DNA of 64,000 nt. Source: Chlorops oryzae (taxonomy: Eukaryota; Arthropoda; Insecta; Diptera; Chloropidae). The DNA lies in NCBI GenBank assembly GCA_020466095.1, contig CM035806.1, forward strand, positions 122,445,168-122,509,167, written 5' to 3'. Under the pieces are notes generated by a model. That model made no database searches. It was not told the origin of the DNA and worked only from the letters and a program-made list of their open reading frames with translations. This document shows positions 32,776-44,880 of this stretch, one piece after another (position 1 is the first letter of the stretch; each line of letters begins with the position of its first letter). Both the position numbers and the translations under genes were made by a program.

Positions 32776-33194
32776 AATGTTAGGAAATTCGTAAAATTGC
32801 AAAAAAAAAAAACCAATAGAACGTGCCTTTGATTGAGTAAATTGAATTAACTGAGTTAAATGATATTTATGTTTCAGTCTGGCTTAGTTAACCAACTTTA
32901 ACAGAGCGTCCAAAGCCTTTAAAATTAAAAAAAAAAAATATAACTGAAAAATTAACAGTGAATTGTTGGCAAAAAAATGTTCAATATTTCGCAAACTCGA
33001 GCTAACCTAGACTAGTGCTTGGTACTGTTGTACTGGGTGGAACGAGCCGGACCCGACTACGCCGGTTTGCATGATGAACATTTTTTCGACTACCACAGTG
33101 TAAACTAAGTAATCATATGTCAACGGGCCTCGGGTGCACAACTTTAGACTTTAGACGGACTAAATCGGCTAAATCGAATCTCCTGGCGACGCTG
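32776..33194. other. Unassigned spacer
   Basis: No gene or terminal repeat recognised; contains an A-run near 32929 and scattered AT-rich text. Confidence 0.4.
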
Positions 33195-33749
33195 ATTATT
33201 TCTATATATAATATATATTGTATGGTCTATCTCGACTGGTTATGGGTGTTACACACAACCACACAAACGCAATATACCCTCGACACAGAGTGTCCAAAAA
33301 TTGGGAAAGTGGGCGTGGCCGAAGGGCGTATTTCGAAAATTGCCTCTTACACCCGAAATTCAAATGGGAATTGAACGAAAGCTGGCACTTATGCTTCCTT
33401 TGTAGCCATAAACTTACTCCCCAAAAATTTTCATGATTGGTCCATTATTAAGGGTACCTCCAATACTAGGGTGTGTCAAAAATCCCAAAACTGCCCCAAA
33501 ATTGGACTTTTTCAAAATATTTGAATAAAATTTAGAATTTGATTTAAGCCTCCGATGAGAATTTAAAAAAATTTAGACAAGTGGGCGTGGCAAATGACAT
33601 TTTTTCATAAAGATATTGAATAAAAGTCAGTATATGGGGCTCCTTATGGCCCTTAACACCTCTTGATATTAAAAATTATTTGAACATGTGTGTCTGTGTC
33701 GGGTTTTCTATTGTCAGGCTCGCCTGATTATAACGCCCTTACTTGTTTC
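33195..33749 (+). mobile_element. Rearranged DINE-1-like element
   Basis: The 3' half (GGGCGTGGC blocks, AAAATTATTTGAACATGTGTG, then ACGCCCTTACTTGTTT) matches the element at 6359-7221 in direct orientation. The first ~100 bp (33195-33292) match its 5' block only as the complement, ending in CTCGACACAGAGTG. The 5' block is thus inverted and the microsatellite is lost. Confidence 0.7.
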
Positions 33750-34693
33750 AAATGCTGTAAATGATCCAATGTTTTTTTGTGATCAGAATTTTTTTCCTTT
33801 AAGACAAGCGTGAGTGATGCCTTCCATACAATGCTTCGATCTTTGAGGAATTAGCTCATATTCGGTATTTATGTTGGTTTTGTAATAGATGAATTGCGAA
33901 GAGTCATATCAAAGGCCGCGTAACGTATTAACAGCGAAAATTTAACAAAACGCACGTAACTATTTGTATCAAACCGATGAGATTGGCGTAATTTTATGCG
34001 ATGAATTTGAGTGTTTTTGTTATCTCACATTGTTTTCTTTCGTGAGGATGGGCCGGGTTTTTTTATGTATTAAAATTTAAATTTTACAAATAAATAACAT
34101 TCACCCGTATTTTTGAAATTTTCAGGGAGTTCAGAAGTGCTCTATTTATGAACTTTGAGTGGACGTGGAGCAAAAAGTAGGCGTGGCAGCATATCAATGA
34201 TCAGTTTTTACCGGTGTGAAGTTAGCATTAATTTTCCAGCAACCAGCGAAATCAGGCCTTAACAGGGCTGTTAAAGTAATGTAAGGTAACAGTTTGCCGT
34301 AAAAGCTCTTTTTGCGGCGAACAAAAGTTCTACTAAAAGCGATCGTTGCCACTCATATGGTACTGCTCTAGTAAAAACCAATGTTGCCACAGTTAGCATT
34401 TTAAGTGCCACTTTTGTTTTAGATATGGTAGATATCAATTGTAAATGTATTAAATTCAAACTTTATCGCTTTACCAGGGGCCCTACTCTGTATTGCGATG
34501 CGCAAATAAATGCGATGCGCAAGTCGAATTGCGATGCCCGGATGATCGGTACCCTGAATTGCTATCGCATTTGTTTCCGCAAAAAAAAAAAATGAAGAGG
34601 AGGCAACACTGTTTTTCGAAGTTGAAAATGAATTTCGAAATGTCAAAAAATGTTGTTTTGATGGAGAAGATTTATCGGTTTCTTAACCAAAAG
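33750..34693. other. Unassigned sequence
   Basis: AT-rich, with a GCGATGCGCAA-type repeat near 34495-34530. No gene or paired ends found. Confidence 0.4.
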
Positions 34694-35402
34694 CAGTGTT
34701 GCCAGTTTAGAGGTTTTTCCTCTAAATTTAGAGGTTTTTTTTATTAATTTAGAGGTAGATTTAAAGGGACAAAACTTTTAGAGGGAAATTAAGAGGGATT
34801 CTATTCAAAGATTTCGTTGATACATATTATAAAAGAGAGTATGGTCCAGATCTATTTGACATATAAAATCTTCACTAATTGGTTCCCGCAGCTTTTTCGT
34901 CCGCGATCAGACCACATTCTGTCTTTCAAAGAAACTCAAGGTCACACACTTGAAACAATGCGACGGTTGAGAGAGCATTTTCCACCGTGAATATTATAAA
35001 GATCAAATTGAGAAATAAGACTTCAATTCAAACTGCCGATGCCATAACGCGAATTGATTGAGTCATCTAAATCTTTTAATCCTTCCACAAAAATGTTGAA
35101 AAAATTCAACAATAAGACAACACCTACCAATGTGAATGCGATAAGGAAGTATTAGACGCTTTCGCAGGGTATGACCCTTCAGCTTCACTTTAAATTGTTG
35201 TTTTTGCTGTTTGTTGAAACTTTTTCTGTTGTTCCCAAATAAAAAATGTAACATAGATGATTTGCCCTTATATTAATATATTTTCTAAATTTTAGAGGAA
35301 TTTTTAGAGGTTTTTAAAAATTTTTTAGAGGGAAACACTGTATTTTAGAGGGAAACTGAATGACATTTAGAGGGAAGGCTCGAAAAAAACCTGGCAGCAC
35401 TG
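34694..35402. mobile_element. hAT MITE, 709 bp, TSD ACCAAAAG
   Basis: It starts CAGTGTTGCCAG and ends CTGGCAGCACTG, with ACCAAAAG on both sides (34686-34693, 35403-35410). TTTAGAGG words recur many times at both ends, a plausible subterminal binding array. No coding capacity seen. Confidence 0.95.
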
Positions 35403-35929
35403 ACCAAAAGCAGCTAGTCAAGGTGTTTAAACAAGGTGCAAGCACTATGTCGCATGCTTCGTATCCATTTTTGTCAAATACAAATTGTAAACATGGACGT
35501 ATGTTTGTTTACATATCTTATTCATGGTACAAGAAAACAAGATAGCGCCACTACGGGTGCCGCTATTTTGTAGCATTGGGTATGAAAGCCAAGATGACGT
35601 ATTACCTACAAGAGACAGAGGCATTGTTGTTGTTTTCCATACTATTAAATGGTTTGTTATGTTTTAATGCCAATATAACTGTTATTTTTATTTATTTATC
35701 ACCGATTTTTACATTACTATGTAAAGAAATGTTGTAAGAAAAATACTTAATTCTGGTTTTACAAAATTATAACTTTTTTATATATAATTTCTCGTGCAAA
35801 GAATCATTTGTTTGAGGTTTGAAGCATTTTGCATTGGTTTGCCTAGGCGATCACATCGTGAGCTTGAGAAATAACAAAGCCAAAACTTTTATTTTGTTTG
35901 AAACCAAAAGTTTCAATATTCCTTAAAAC

Positions 35930-38893
35930 CAGAGCTGTAAAAACCAAGTACAAGTACCAGTACAATTACAAATACTCAGTAATTAAAAAATTCAAATACC
36001 AAGTACAAATAAAATGTATTTGTACTTGGTAATTAATTCCTTTACAAATACTTTGGAATATTCTCAAATACTTTCAACTACTTTCCAATTCTTTCAAGTA
36101 TTCTCATATATTTCCAAATACTTTCGAACTGGCAGGTACAAAAATATTGTAAATTAAATGTAGTTGGAAAAAGCAACTTGTCTGTCCCAAATCAATAATA
36201 AAGCCAATTATGAGAAAATTAAATTTATGTATATACATTTATTTGCATAAAAGAAATGAAAGAAAAAGATCAACAAAGATTACACAAATGAGGAGTTTGC
36301 CTTCATCAAAACTAGGTTCTCAAATGAAAAATCATTTAGTCCCTGTCTTCTAGGACTATTAATTATTCCAGCAAGCGAAAAAAGCCTCTCAACTGGAGCT
36401 GATGAAGTTAATGGCGTATTCATTTTCAAGGACAATTCATGTAATAATGGATAATCCCGCAAACTTGAAAATGTTGTGCTTGGATCACGCAAGTATTTTA
36501 AAAATTGTTTGCTAACGAAATTTGTAAGATGAGTCGAAGAGGCTGAAGGTAGAGCTGGAGTATTTTGGGTGGATTCCATATCTAAATCATGGGGAAAAAA
36601 CATATTTTTAATATTATATATATATAACTAAAAAGAAGAAGGATCCACACAATATATTTATTTGTATGATAAAGGAACATAAATCTTATTTTTACCATTA
36701 TTGGAGAAGTCAAAAAAGTCGTCTTCTTGTACATCTTGCGTTGGGAAAGCTATGTGTATCTGTTCAGAATTATTTAAGCGTATAAGGTTGTCTATAATTC
36801 TTGAACGGATATCTTCTTCTGAACAAGTAATCATTTCAGTGTTTTGCAGCGCATTGAACCACCTGAGTTTGATTTTAGGGCATAGTACTGATGCTAGTAG
36901 GGCATCATTCGCATCCGATTCCAAAGCAAAGTAGTTGTAAAAACGTTTTTTTAAGCTTTCTTCTAGTCCTTTTGCTACCCCTGCGAGACATGTGACGTCC
37001 GTGGAAGTCGAAATCTTTCTTAGTTTTACACTTAGACTCACTAGTGATGGAATAAGATATCCATACACTAAATTCTCTTCTTTTTGAAGATAGTCCAGTG
37101 TCGCAGCAATTGGTGTCATTAAACACTTATACTCCTCCAAATACTTAATTTCACTTGGTAAAAAGTTTTCCTCTAGTCGCATCCCAAGTTTTTCGCATAA
37201 ATTGTCAAGCTTCTCTTTATGTAATAAAAGTCGACAAATAGCATCATACAATGAGTTCCACCTGGTTACGACGGGAGTAATTAAAGATGAACCCAAAGTC
37301 TCCACTATTATTTCTGAAGAACGCGGGTAGCTGCACTTCCGCCATAACAAGGAGCATTTTTTTAGAATCTAAAATCAGTTCCCTTTGTAAATTTCAAATT
37401 TTTTTGTGCTGCAAAAGTTTACCTGATTATGTTTATTTTTTATCGAAGCATCGTTACCTATGAACTTCAAAAAATCAGTAGATGCTAGAAGGTTCAGCGT
37501 ATGACTAGCACACCTCACATGTTTTGGCAACGACCTTTTTAATTCGTCACAACTTTGTGCCACTTCCTCAAAATTTTCAAGATCACCATACTCTGAAAAG
37601 TTTTCCACGCCGAAATCTTTAAAAGCTTTTACAAAATTGGAACCGTTATCTGTTACCGTCGCTACTATCTTATTACTTGTTAAATTGAATTCCGCATTAA
37701 CGTTGGTTATCATATCTGCAATATGATCATACGAGTGGTTTCCGTAGAATCTTTTACATGCCAAGGCTACCGACTTTCTTTCAAAATTTTTTGTGATCCA
37801 ATGGCAGGTATAACCGAAGAAGCTTCGGTGTTTTGTAGACCATACGTCTGCAGTAGTACAAACATATTTTTGTGCTGCCAGGACATTCTTTATGTTGGTT
37901 TTCATTGCACAAAAGCTATTTGAAAGAAGTTTTTTTAATGTAGGCCGACTCATTACTCGTAAGTTTGTGCCTTTGAATAAATTCCTGAATGATTCCTTTT
38001 CAACTGTGGAAATCGGAATCATTGAGTCTACTATGTACTTCATTACACGTTCATCGAAGGATTCGTGTTTCATAACAGATGGTATGTGTTTTTTCTGCAT
38101 AAAATCCTGATACCTTGCAGGATGCCTGATTTTGAGATGTTTTATGAAATTAGAGCTCACATTTCTGTTTCCCCGTATGCAGGTATTGCATGTCATACAT
38201 TTAGCTATAAGAGCTCCCGATTGCAAACTATTTACCTATATTTTTTCAATTATGTGTAGTTAATAATATAGATAAAACTAGTAGTTAAAATAATGTGTAA
38301 TATAAAATAAAATAATATAAAAACCTTATTAAGACTTTCGATTTCGACGTAAAATCCTTCTTTAAATAGTCGGTTGCCTAGCCTTGGAGTTTTTTCTGGA
38401 ATATTGCAGTCAGATTGGTTGCTTTCCTTTCCTTTTTTTGATGTATGCCTGGACGTCGTTGGAACATTATCCGGATCGACGGTTGATCCTTCCGTTAACA
38501 GTCTTAGCCACGAAATTTTTTGTGGATTGCAGTAGGATTCGTGGGTTTCCTTTGACTTCCTTGAAGTCCGTCTGGACGTCTTTGGAGTTTCCAGATCGCT
38601 GAATAAGTCGTCGGAACTCATTTTCAAAATAGAAATATTTTACCAACTAATGAACAATATTTTAGCTGCTAATATTTAATAATGTTTCAAAATAATTGAA
38701 AATTTCAAAGAATACTTGAAAGAATTGGAAAGTAGTTGAAAGTATTTGAGAATATTCCAAAGTATTTGCAAAGGAGTTAATTACCAAGTACAAATACATT
38801 TTATTTGTACTTGGTATTTGAATTTTTTAATTACTATGTATTTGTACTTATATAGTATTTAATTACAAATGTAATGAATACTTTACAGCTCTG
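35930..38893 (-). mobile_element. Complete hAT element, TSD CTTAAAAC
   Basis: Ends CAGAGCTGTAAA and TTTACAGCTCTG, both flanked by CTTAAAAC (35922-35929 and 38894-38901). Long subterminal inverted regions contain AAGTATTTG/CAAATACTT words and ACCAAGTACAAATA. One spliced transposase gene lies on the minus strand. It looks structurally complete. Confidence 0.95.
36280..38627 (-). CDS. hAT transposase, four exons, open frame of 696 codons
   Basis: Minus-strand exons: 38627-38325, 38235-37423, 37368-36696 and 36581-36280, joined by GT...AG introns of 89, 54 and 114 bp with matching phases. Exon 1 is Ser/Lys-rich. A BED-type zinc finger follows (Cys ~114-120, His ~134 and ~139: CMTCNTCIRG...HLKIRH). 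The catalytic core shows CTTADVWSTKHRSFFG and IVATVTDNGSNFVKAF, then RCASHTLNLLAST and VVTRWNSLYD. The C-terminus has the dimerisation motif NTPLTSSAPVERLFSLAG. Lys38625 Met (MKM) could equally start at the second Met. The protein would excise and insert the CAGAGCTG element. It belongs to the same broad group as the outer hAT. Confidence 0.85.
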
Positions 38894-39070
38894 CTTAAAA
38901 CACTTATTTACAAATAAATATAAAAATCAGTTATCTAAATTTGCAAATAAAATCAAAATTTGCATCAAAAGATGAAAAGTCGGTTTAACATACAAAAAAA
39001 CAACAAAGATTCTCTCTTTTGGATGTGGTACGTGAAGTTGCGCTATCTTGTTTTCTTGTATAATGGATTT

Positions 39071-41270
39071 TGTACTGGGTTGCAGAGGAACATTCTTTCT
39101 CACAAACATAACTGAGCACAAAACCATCATAAAAGAAAACCAAAAATTTAAACATATGTACATCCATAGGCATTCAGCTTAGTGGAAATACACATATACG
39201 GTATTCTATTTCACTTGCATCTTCATTCGTTTGTCCGACCATGACTTAGGCTGCCTACTTTTAATTGATCATATTGCAGTACAATATCAAATCAATGCTG
39301 TCCTGCAAAAATCAGTACTGTCTCGAGCAAAGAAATACGATAAGCTCCTTTACCATGCACCTGCGCTTTTTTTTTTGGGTTTATACCTGCCCTACTTATA
39401 CATGCTCATATGTTTCCAAAACCGGTTTACGCGAACTATTCTAATTGCTGAATTGGAATATAAACTTCCAATAGCCAAGTATAAATGTCAAATCTTGGAA
39501 CTAAATTGGCTCACTTTCTTCAGCCAGCGCAACGAGTAAGATCGAAAAAACAAATTTGTGCATAAATTTTTAAGTCTTTTTTTTGGAAAAAAAAAAAAGC
39601 AGAATTACCAAATATTATAATTTAAATACCTAACTAAAAAGACTAGACACTCAATTTAATTGTCTAAATTCGATCTTGTTGCGTCTCCATTTCCTGCTCC
39701 TAAGAAAAGGATCCAAACGTAAAGTTCTCCTTTGGAAAAAAAAAAAAAGAAAGAAAAGAAAAAAAAACGTAAGTGAATGGTGCGCCGAAGAATAAAGGCA
39801 TGGTAATAGAAATTTTATTTCTGATAGGTGCATCTTATCCGTGTCCATCCTGGATTGGGGAGTTGTCGTCGCGAATATTTGCTTTATTTTGAGCGCCTGG
39901 GGACCACATTTGGCTCCCGGGCCAACTATTTTGTTCCGGAAGTCAAAATTTGTTCGCACATTGTTGGTGTGAAGATTTATATCACGTGTCTGTCGCCCTC
40001 ACGTTGTTCGTCTGAAGTGCGTCCCTGTTGGCCTTTGTGGAATCTGGTTCACGCTGAGTGCCCATCCGAGTGCTCCGAGGCACTTGATCGTGGAGTCGAA
40101 GCCGCGTGGCGACGTGGTGCTCACATGCAGTGCTTCCTCCGATTTGGTCGCGCAGTTCGGATCGGTCTTCAGAACGGATTCTGCCCTGAGCTCGGAGAAT
40201 CGGAATCGTTTTGTGCCTAAGAGTCGATTTTTCCTCTAGCGTAGGTTTTATTCAGTAAAGTGCATCCCCAAAGGTAATCCCAAAGTATAAAAGAAAAAAA
40301 AAGAAAAAAAAAAAACAATTCTTGGTCTTGGCCCTTAGCTAATTAACTTGAATTCCCATATCTAGCTCCGCGAAATTGACTCCGTACACTCGTCGCTGTG
40401 GCAGCTCGATTGGAAGGCCTTCACCGAGAAGCAGCAGTAAGTCCGGCGGATTACGTACGTAAGTCATCGTTTAAAATATTTTTTTTGTACCCGCAATTTA
40501 AAGGGATTGTGTAAATTTTTTTGTTGCACTGTGTAAAGTCGCTCCCGTTAAACTCAAAAAAAAAAAAAAAAGAGAGAAAAAAAAAACAAAAGAAAACAAA
40601 ACGCAATAGTGTGTCTGCTGCTATTGAACGATCGCTTTTCTTCTTGTTTTTTTGTATTAAGAATCCTCCATGTAGGTGTGATACTAGTCTGGGAAATGAC
40701 CAATTTTCCGATCCTTTATACTTTTGGGATACATCATTTTTTTGTAATCGTGTAGATGCATTTTGCTCTAACTTTTCTTAATTCAATGTTCTTAGTAGCA
40801 TGTAAGCTTACGTCAACAAATTCGAATATATTTGAATAATTTTTTTTATATTATAAAATGAGGAATTAAATTTTGTCATGGTTTGAAATTTAAAATATCG
40901 GTGCGTATTATTGTAGGGGATTCTAAACACTATCTAATTAATCTAAGGCAGGGTTGGGCATGGAGTAGCTCAAAGCATGAGATGCTACGATCAGTGTTAA
41001 GGCCTCTTTCGAATGGGTGGCAATAACCCTTCTTGTTGTTCTTGAAATAGTTCCTAGCGGGTTTGGTGGTTTTTTTTTCGTTCTTTCATCTAATCCGTGT
41101 GCAAATTTCTGAAGGGATGCCTGTCATGAACTTCAATTTAGATTTTTATGTTGTCGTATAAGAGCCCCCCCCTGACTGAAGCAGCCGGTAACTGCCAGTG
41201 CACACGGCGCAGCATAAAAGTCCAACCTCGAACAATAACACCAGTCAACTGGCAAGGCACGCCCATAACA
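39071..41270 (+). repeat. 5' LTR of the gypsy-class element
   Basis: Contains a 130-codon frame (39828-40220) and a 102-codon frame (39231-39539) that recur unchanged in the 3' LTR. Several A-runs lie at ~39735-39770 and ~40287-40316. Promoter and polyadenylation signals must lie here but I could not place them with confidence. Confidence 0.95.
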
Positions 41271-41273
41271 GAA

Positions 41274-41291
41274 TGGCGCCCAACGTGTGAG
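41274..41291 (+). promoter_or_regulatory. Primer-binding site (tRNA-Lys type)
   Basis: TGGCGCCCAACGTGTGAG lies three bases after the 5' LTR. The first 13 bases equal the tRNA-Lys-complementary site of gypsy-class elements. Confidence 0.85.
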
Positions 41292-42174
41292 GCCCGACCG
41301 AGGGTTTCCGAATTGTGTAGAGACAAAAATAATAGCGCACAAGAAAAACAAAATTGAGGAGCTCTAGTGAGGGTTTTCGCATTTGCTTTACTAACATCTC
41401 GCGGCTCGTTTTAAACATCCAAACCCAAAAAGAAGAAAAATATATATACATATACACATAGTAACAAAAAAAAAAAAAAAAAAAAAAAAAAACAAATTTC
41501 TTAGTAGAGTTTATCGATTTTTTTGGGTTTTTTTCGTACAATATTTAGTGGAATTCAAATTGATTTGGTTATATGCCGAACAAACTGACCCTTTATAGCG
41601 TGCTAATGTCATTAATTCATCCTGTAAAATTTGCTCAGAAAGATTTAGTATTGGAATTCGAATATATGTGGCTAGATGCTTGTATATTCCACCGATTAAA
41701 ATGCTTTCAAATTTTTTCGTTTAAAGTACAAATTCTTTATCGCATATACCTTTTGTGAAGATATGGAAAGGAACCTTTTAGCTTAGATTTTCATTATCTG
41801 GTTATCTGCCATTCATAATCTGACACAACAGATTCTATAAATTTCAGATATTTTATTGCCATCGTTTGATAGACGCTTAACACACTAAGAGAAATATACG
41901 CCCGAATTTTGAAGAGTAAAACCATACTTATACACATTTTTTTAATTTCTCACTATTTTGAGTATATCTTTCTTCAGTTTGTTTAAACGAAGATTTGTGA
42001 CAGGAAATTTTTCTAATTACACTCGAAAAGTATTTTGCTAACGGCATTATTTATGTAAGCTCCCATTTTTCGAAATACGCTGAATATTAACGTTTTAATT
42101 TCTTTCGGAATATTGGTAATTTGGAAAAAAAAAAGTTTTTTTGGAATTTAAAATAAATTGTCTTATCTGTCAAA
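41292..42174 (+). other. Untranslated leader of the gypsy-class element
   Basis: ~880 bp between primer site and the RING-Gag start, with an uninterrupted A-run near 41467-41491. No supported gene. Confidence 0.6.
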
Positions 42175-42472
42175 ATGTCACTCAGGCACAGTGGTGAAAA
42201 TTTACCAAATACTGTACCTATTTGTACTATTTGCCGCGAAACAATTTCTAATCCAGAGGACACGTTAGTTACTGCTTGTCGACACAGATTTCATAGACAC
42301 TGCCTTTTGGACTGGCTCAAACGTAAATCAAATTGTCCACAATGTCGAGCCACATGTAATTCAAGGGATTTTAATTTACAGCTATCCGCTGCTAATCGCC
42401 CTCAAACCAGATCTGTTGCATCCTCACAAAACGGAGCAAGCGCAAATACTGCGAATGATCCTAATTCAAATC
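42175..42472 (+). CDS. RING-H2 finger forming the N-terminus of Gag (interrupted)
   Basis: ATG at 42175. Residues 17-57 have the exact RING-H2 pattern C-x2-C-x14-C-x-H-x2-H-x2-C-x10-C-x2-C (Cys17, Cys20, Cys35, His37, His40, Cys43, Cys54, Cys57; motifs CTICRE, CRHRFHRHC, CPQC). RING-H2 proteins usually act as E3 ubiquitin ligases by binding an E2 enzyme. A Ser/Asn-rich linker follows. At 42472 the BEL/Pao element is inserted; the reading frame resumes in register at 51239, into the Gag capsid region. So the finger was the N-terminal domain of this retrotransposon's Gag. Function there is unknown; ligase activity or zinc-dependent assembly are possibilities. Confidence 0.88.
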
Positions 42473-42904
42473 TGTATACTTCACAACTAAGTGATATGGC
42501 CAATAGCACTTAAACTATGACCAATTGCGATTCAAAATTGATTTGGCACTTTAACCAATCAATATAGATTAATAATTACACTTTGAAGTTCGAATTTTGA
42601 CTTGTTTATTGATTGGAAATATTCTTCTTATATACTAACATTTTGCTTATTCAAACAAAAAAATTATTTGGCAATACATCAAACGAAAACAAAAGAAAGA
42701 AGGCACGTTTTGTAAGCTTGCAATAATTGAGTTCATTGAATGCTGGTGTCATATTTCCCGTGCTGGTAATTGTGTTTTCTTTGGTTTTCGTTTTCTTTTT
42801 GTTTTATGAAATGTGAAAGCAATGCATGATGTTGATGTGCATTTGCCTTTAAGTGGCTGTTTAAGTTTATATGCAAACGCACATACATTTGTTAATTCTT
42901 AACA
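42473..42904 (-). repeat. 3' LTR of the BEL/Pao element
   Basis: On the minus strand starts TGTTAAGAATTAAC and ends GAAGTATACA. It is preceded (minus sense) by a modest purine-rich stretch, AGTGAGGCGGCAGTA, a possible polypurine primer. Confidence 0.93.
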
Positions 42905-43143
42905 TACTGCCGCCTCACTTTAAGAGAGCTCAAGTTATCAAAGCTTCGTACTGTCTATTACTTTATCTGACTTATAAATTCGTGCTGTATGTTACATTTA
43001 AATGCTGATATAGATTCTTTACTTTATTCTTTGGAATATATAAGAGGATACAGGAATGAACTGCGCAATTGGAAATTCGTGAGATCGTGAAATTTTACAT
43101 ACATTCATAATAAATACTCTTTTCTATTTCTTTTACAGTTATA
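42905..43143 (-). other. 3' untranslated region of the BEL/Pao element
   Basis: ~240 bp between the env-like stop and the 3' LTR. No gene seen. Confidence 0.6.
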
Positions 43144-44880
43144 TTAGCACTCCGTTGTGCTGCATTCAAGGTTCCTTGGCATGGGAGTTGGAGGTTGATT
43201 TAAGTTGAGAATTCCACGCCGTCGCCATAGACTTTTTATTAGTATCAGTAGCATCAATGCCAATACTACGTATCCGATCGCTAGTCCATGATGGTGGTAG
43301 GTGATTTGATTAGTAGGGAATGATGAGTTTTCTATGGCTTTAAGTTGCTGTTGAATAGTGTTCCATTCATCGAGTGACGGTTCAAATGCGTTTGTATTCG
43401 ACTTGTTGGTGTGGTCATATTGTTTTGTCCAGCTTGTTAATGGACGAAATTTGGTTATCGATGTATATAGTTTTGTGGTGATTTGTTGTCGACCTTGTAT
43501 TGTAATTTCTTCATTTTTTACTGTGCAATCGGGGTCCAGGATCATCAAGCCGCTGAATTCTAGTGAAAACTGAATAACGTCGTCACCGCATACTGCATTA
43601 AGTTTAATGGTGTTTAGTGTTGCAAAAATCCAATGATTCGGATGATGAAGCTGATACCATAGAGTAGTGTCAGGCAATCTATTCAAATTGCATCTTGGAT
43701 CAGTTCGTTCGTTAATTAGATCAATCTCGCATTTGTGTATTTGTGGTTGGGTTGGTACATGGTACGTGGCTTGTATGTTTGAACAGAGTAATTCGTTCTC
43801 ATTTAATAAAGAGCAGGTGTCGATTTGATGTTGCGTCATTGGAATGAACTGGTCTCGATGAGCGCTTATAGCAAGATATTGGGTGGATAAGTTGATTGCT
43901 GACAGTGTATCATTTATTGCAGCTACAATGGGCACGAGGTGTAACAGTTGAAATTCTTGAGAATTTGTGAGAGGCAGTTCGATGCTGAATATGACATGAT
44001 TTTTGGCTACAATTCCACTCACTTTGATGAGCTTGTACGCTTCCAGTATATTGTTTTGATGAATTGGTAGTTCCAATTGTACTGAAAGTTGTCCTTTGAT
44101 TTTTAATATTTCTTCTTCAAGTTGCAAAGGCGTAAGTAGAATAGGGTTGAGCTTATTGTGGTGGCTATCAATGAGCACATCCATTATTGCAGAATGGATA
44201 CGTTGTATGTTTGAAACAATCATAAACATCTGGACGGAAAGTGACAGGATGTGTTGGTTGACTTCAATACTATCAATTGACCCTTTGGAGTGTAATAGTT
44301 GATTAATTTGATTATCAATCTCGGTAAATTTGGCTTGTGCTTCCTTTTGGTTATTTTTGATTAAGTTTATTGTAGAATCTATGAGCGATGTTTGATTTTT
44401 GATCAGATATTGCAGGTATGCATCGTTTGATTTAAGTTCATTAATGGTATTTGACATGTGATCAGCGTAATTCGAATCAAGAACTCCGAACAAAGAAATT
44501 TGCAACATTCCCAATGATGTCTATTGCTCCTCTTTTCACCCTTTTGACTGCCAGAAGATTGAGGTCTGCTCTCATTTCTTCAATAACATGATCGAAGAAC
44601 TTCATTAAGAACGTGCAATTTGTGTTGTTAGCCTGATTGCATAGTCTTTGTAACGTTGATGTTTCCATTATTTATTATGTCAATTTGTTGATGATACGGT
44701 TCAAGGTCGAAATAAACGATGATTTTCCAGTTAGCGGCTAGAAGTTTGACGGTGCTCACTTGTTCGAAATAGATTCCAGGTTGATTATAGAAGTTAGTTA
44801 TGTCGATTCTATTACACAGAGCCAGCGGTAGGAAGAATAGAGTTAGAATAGTAACTAATAGTCCTGAGCTTATACCGCGT
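43144..44880 (-). pseudogene. Env-like glycoprotein region, split over three frames
   Basis: The region begins in the last ~85 codons of the Gag-Pol frame with a hydrophobic signal-like segment (LLVTILTLFFLPLAL). A second frame (44668-44477) carries a furin-type site RVKR followed by a hydrophobic stretch, as at a fusion peptide. The third frame (44514-43144, 456 codons) has heptad-like helices, several Asn glycosylation sites, and a C-terminal membrane span (IGYVVLALMLLILI). This layout matches the F-type env-like ORF known in roo and errantivirus-type elements. Two frame changes (44628-44668 and 44477-44514) mean it is not one continuous gene here. They could be mutations or assembly indels. 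Confidence 0.75.

Larger units (their letters stand above)
35528..39060. mobile_element. Putative element with 21 bp inverted ends, host of the hAT
   Basis: A perfect 21 bp inverted repeat beginning TACAAGAAAACAAGATAG lies at 35528-35548 and 39040-39060. Similarity continues imperfectly inward (CGCCACT against CGCAACT). Once the hAT (35930-38893) is removed, ~560 bp remain, a MITE-like size. No clear TSD was identified, so type is unknown. Confidence 0.55.

Noticed and set aside
40521..40781. 86-codon frame starting with a Lys-rich run
   Set aside because: Reads through an A-run in the LTR; length differs between the two LTRs, so it is not conserved.
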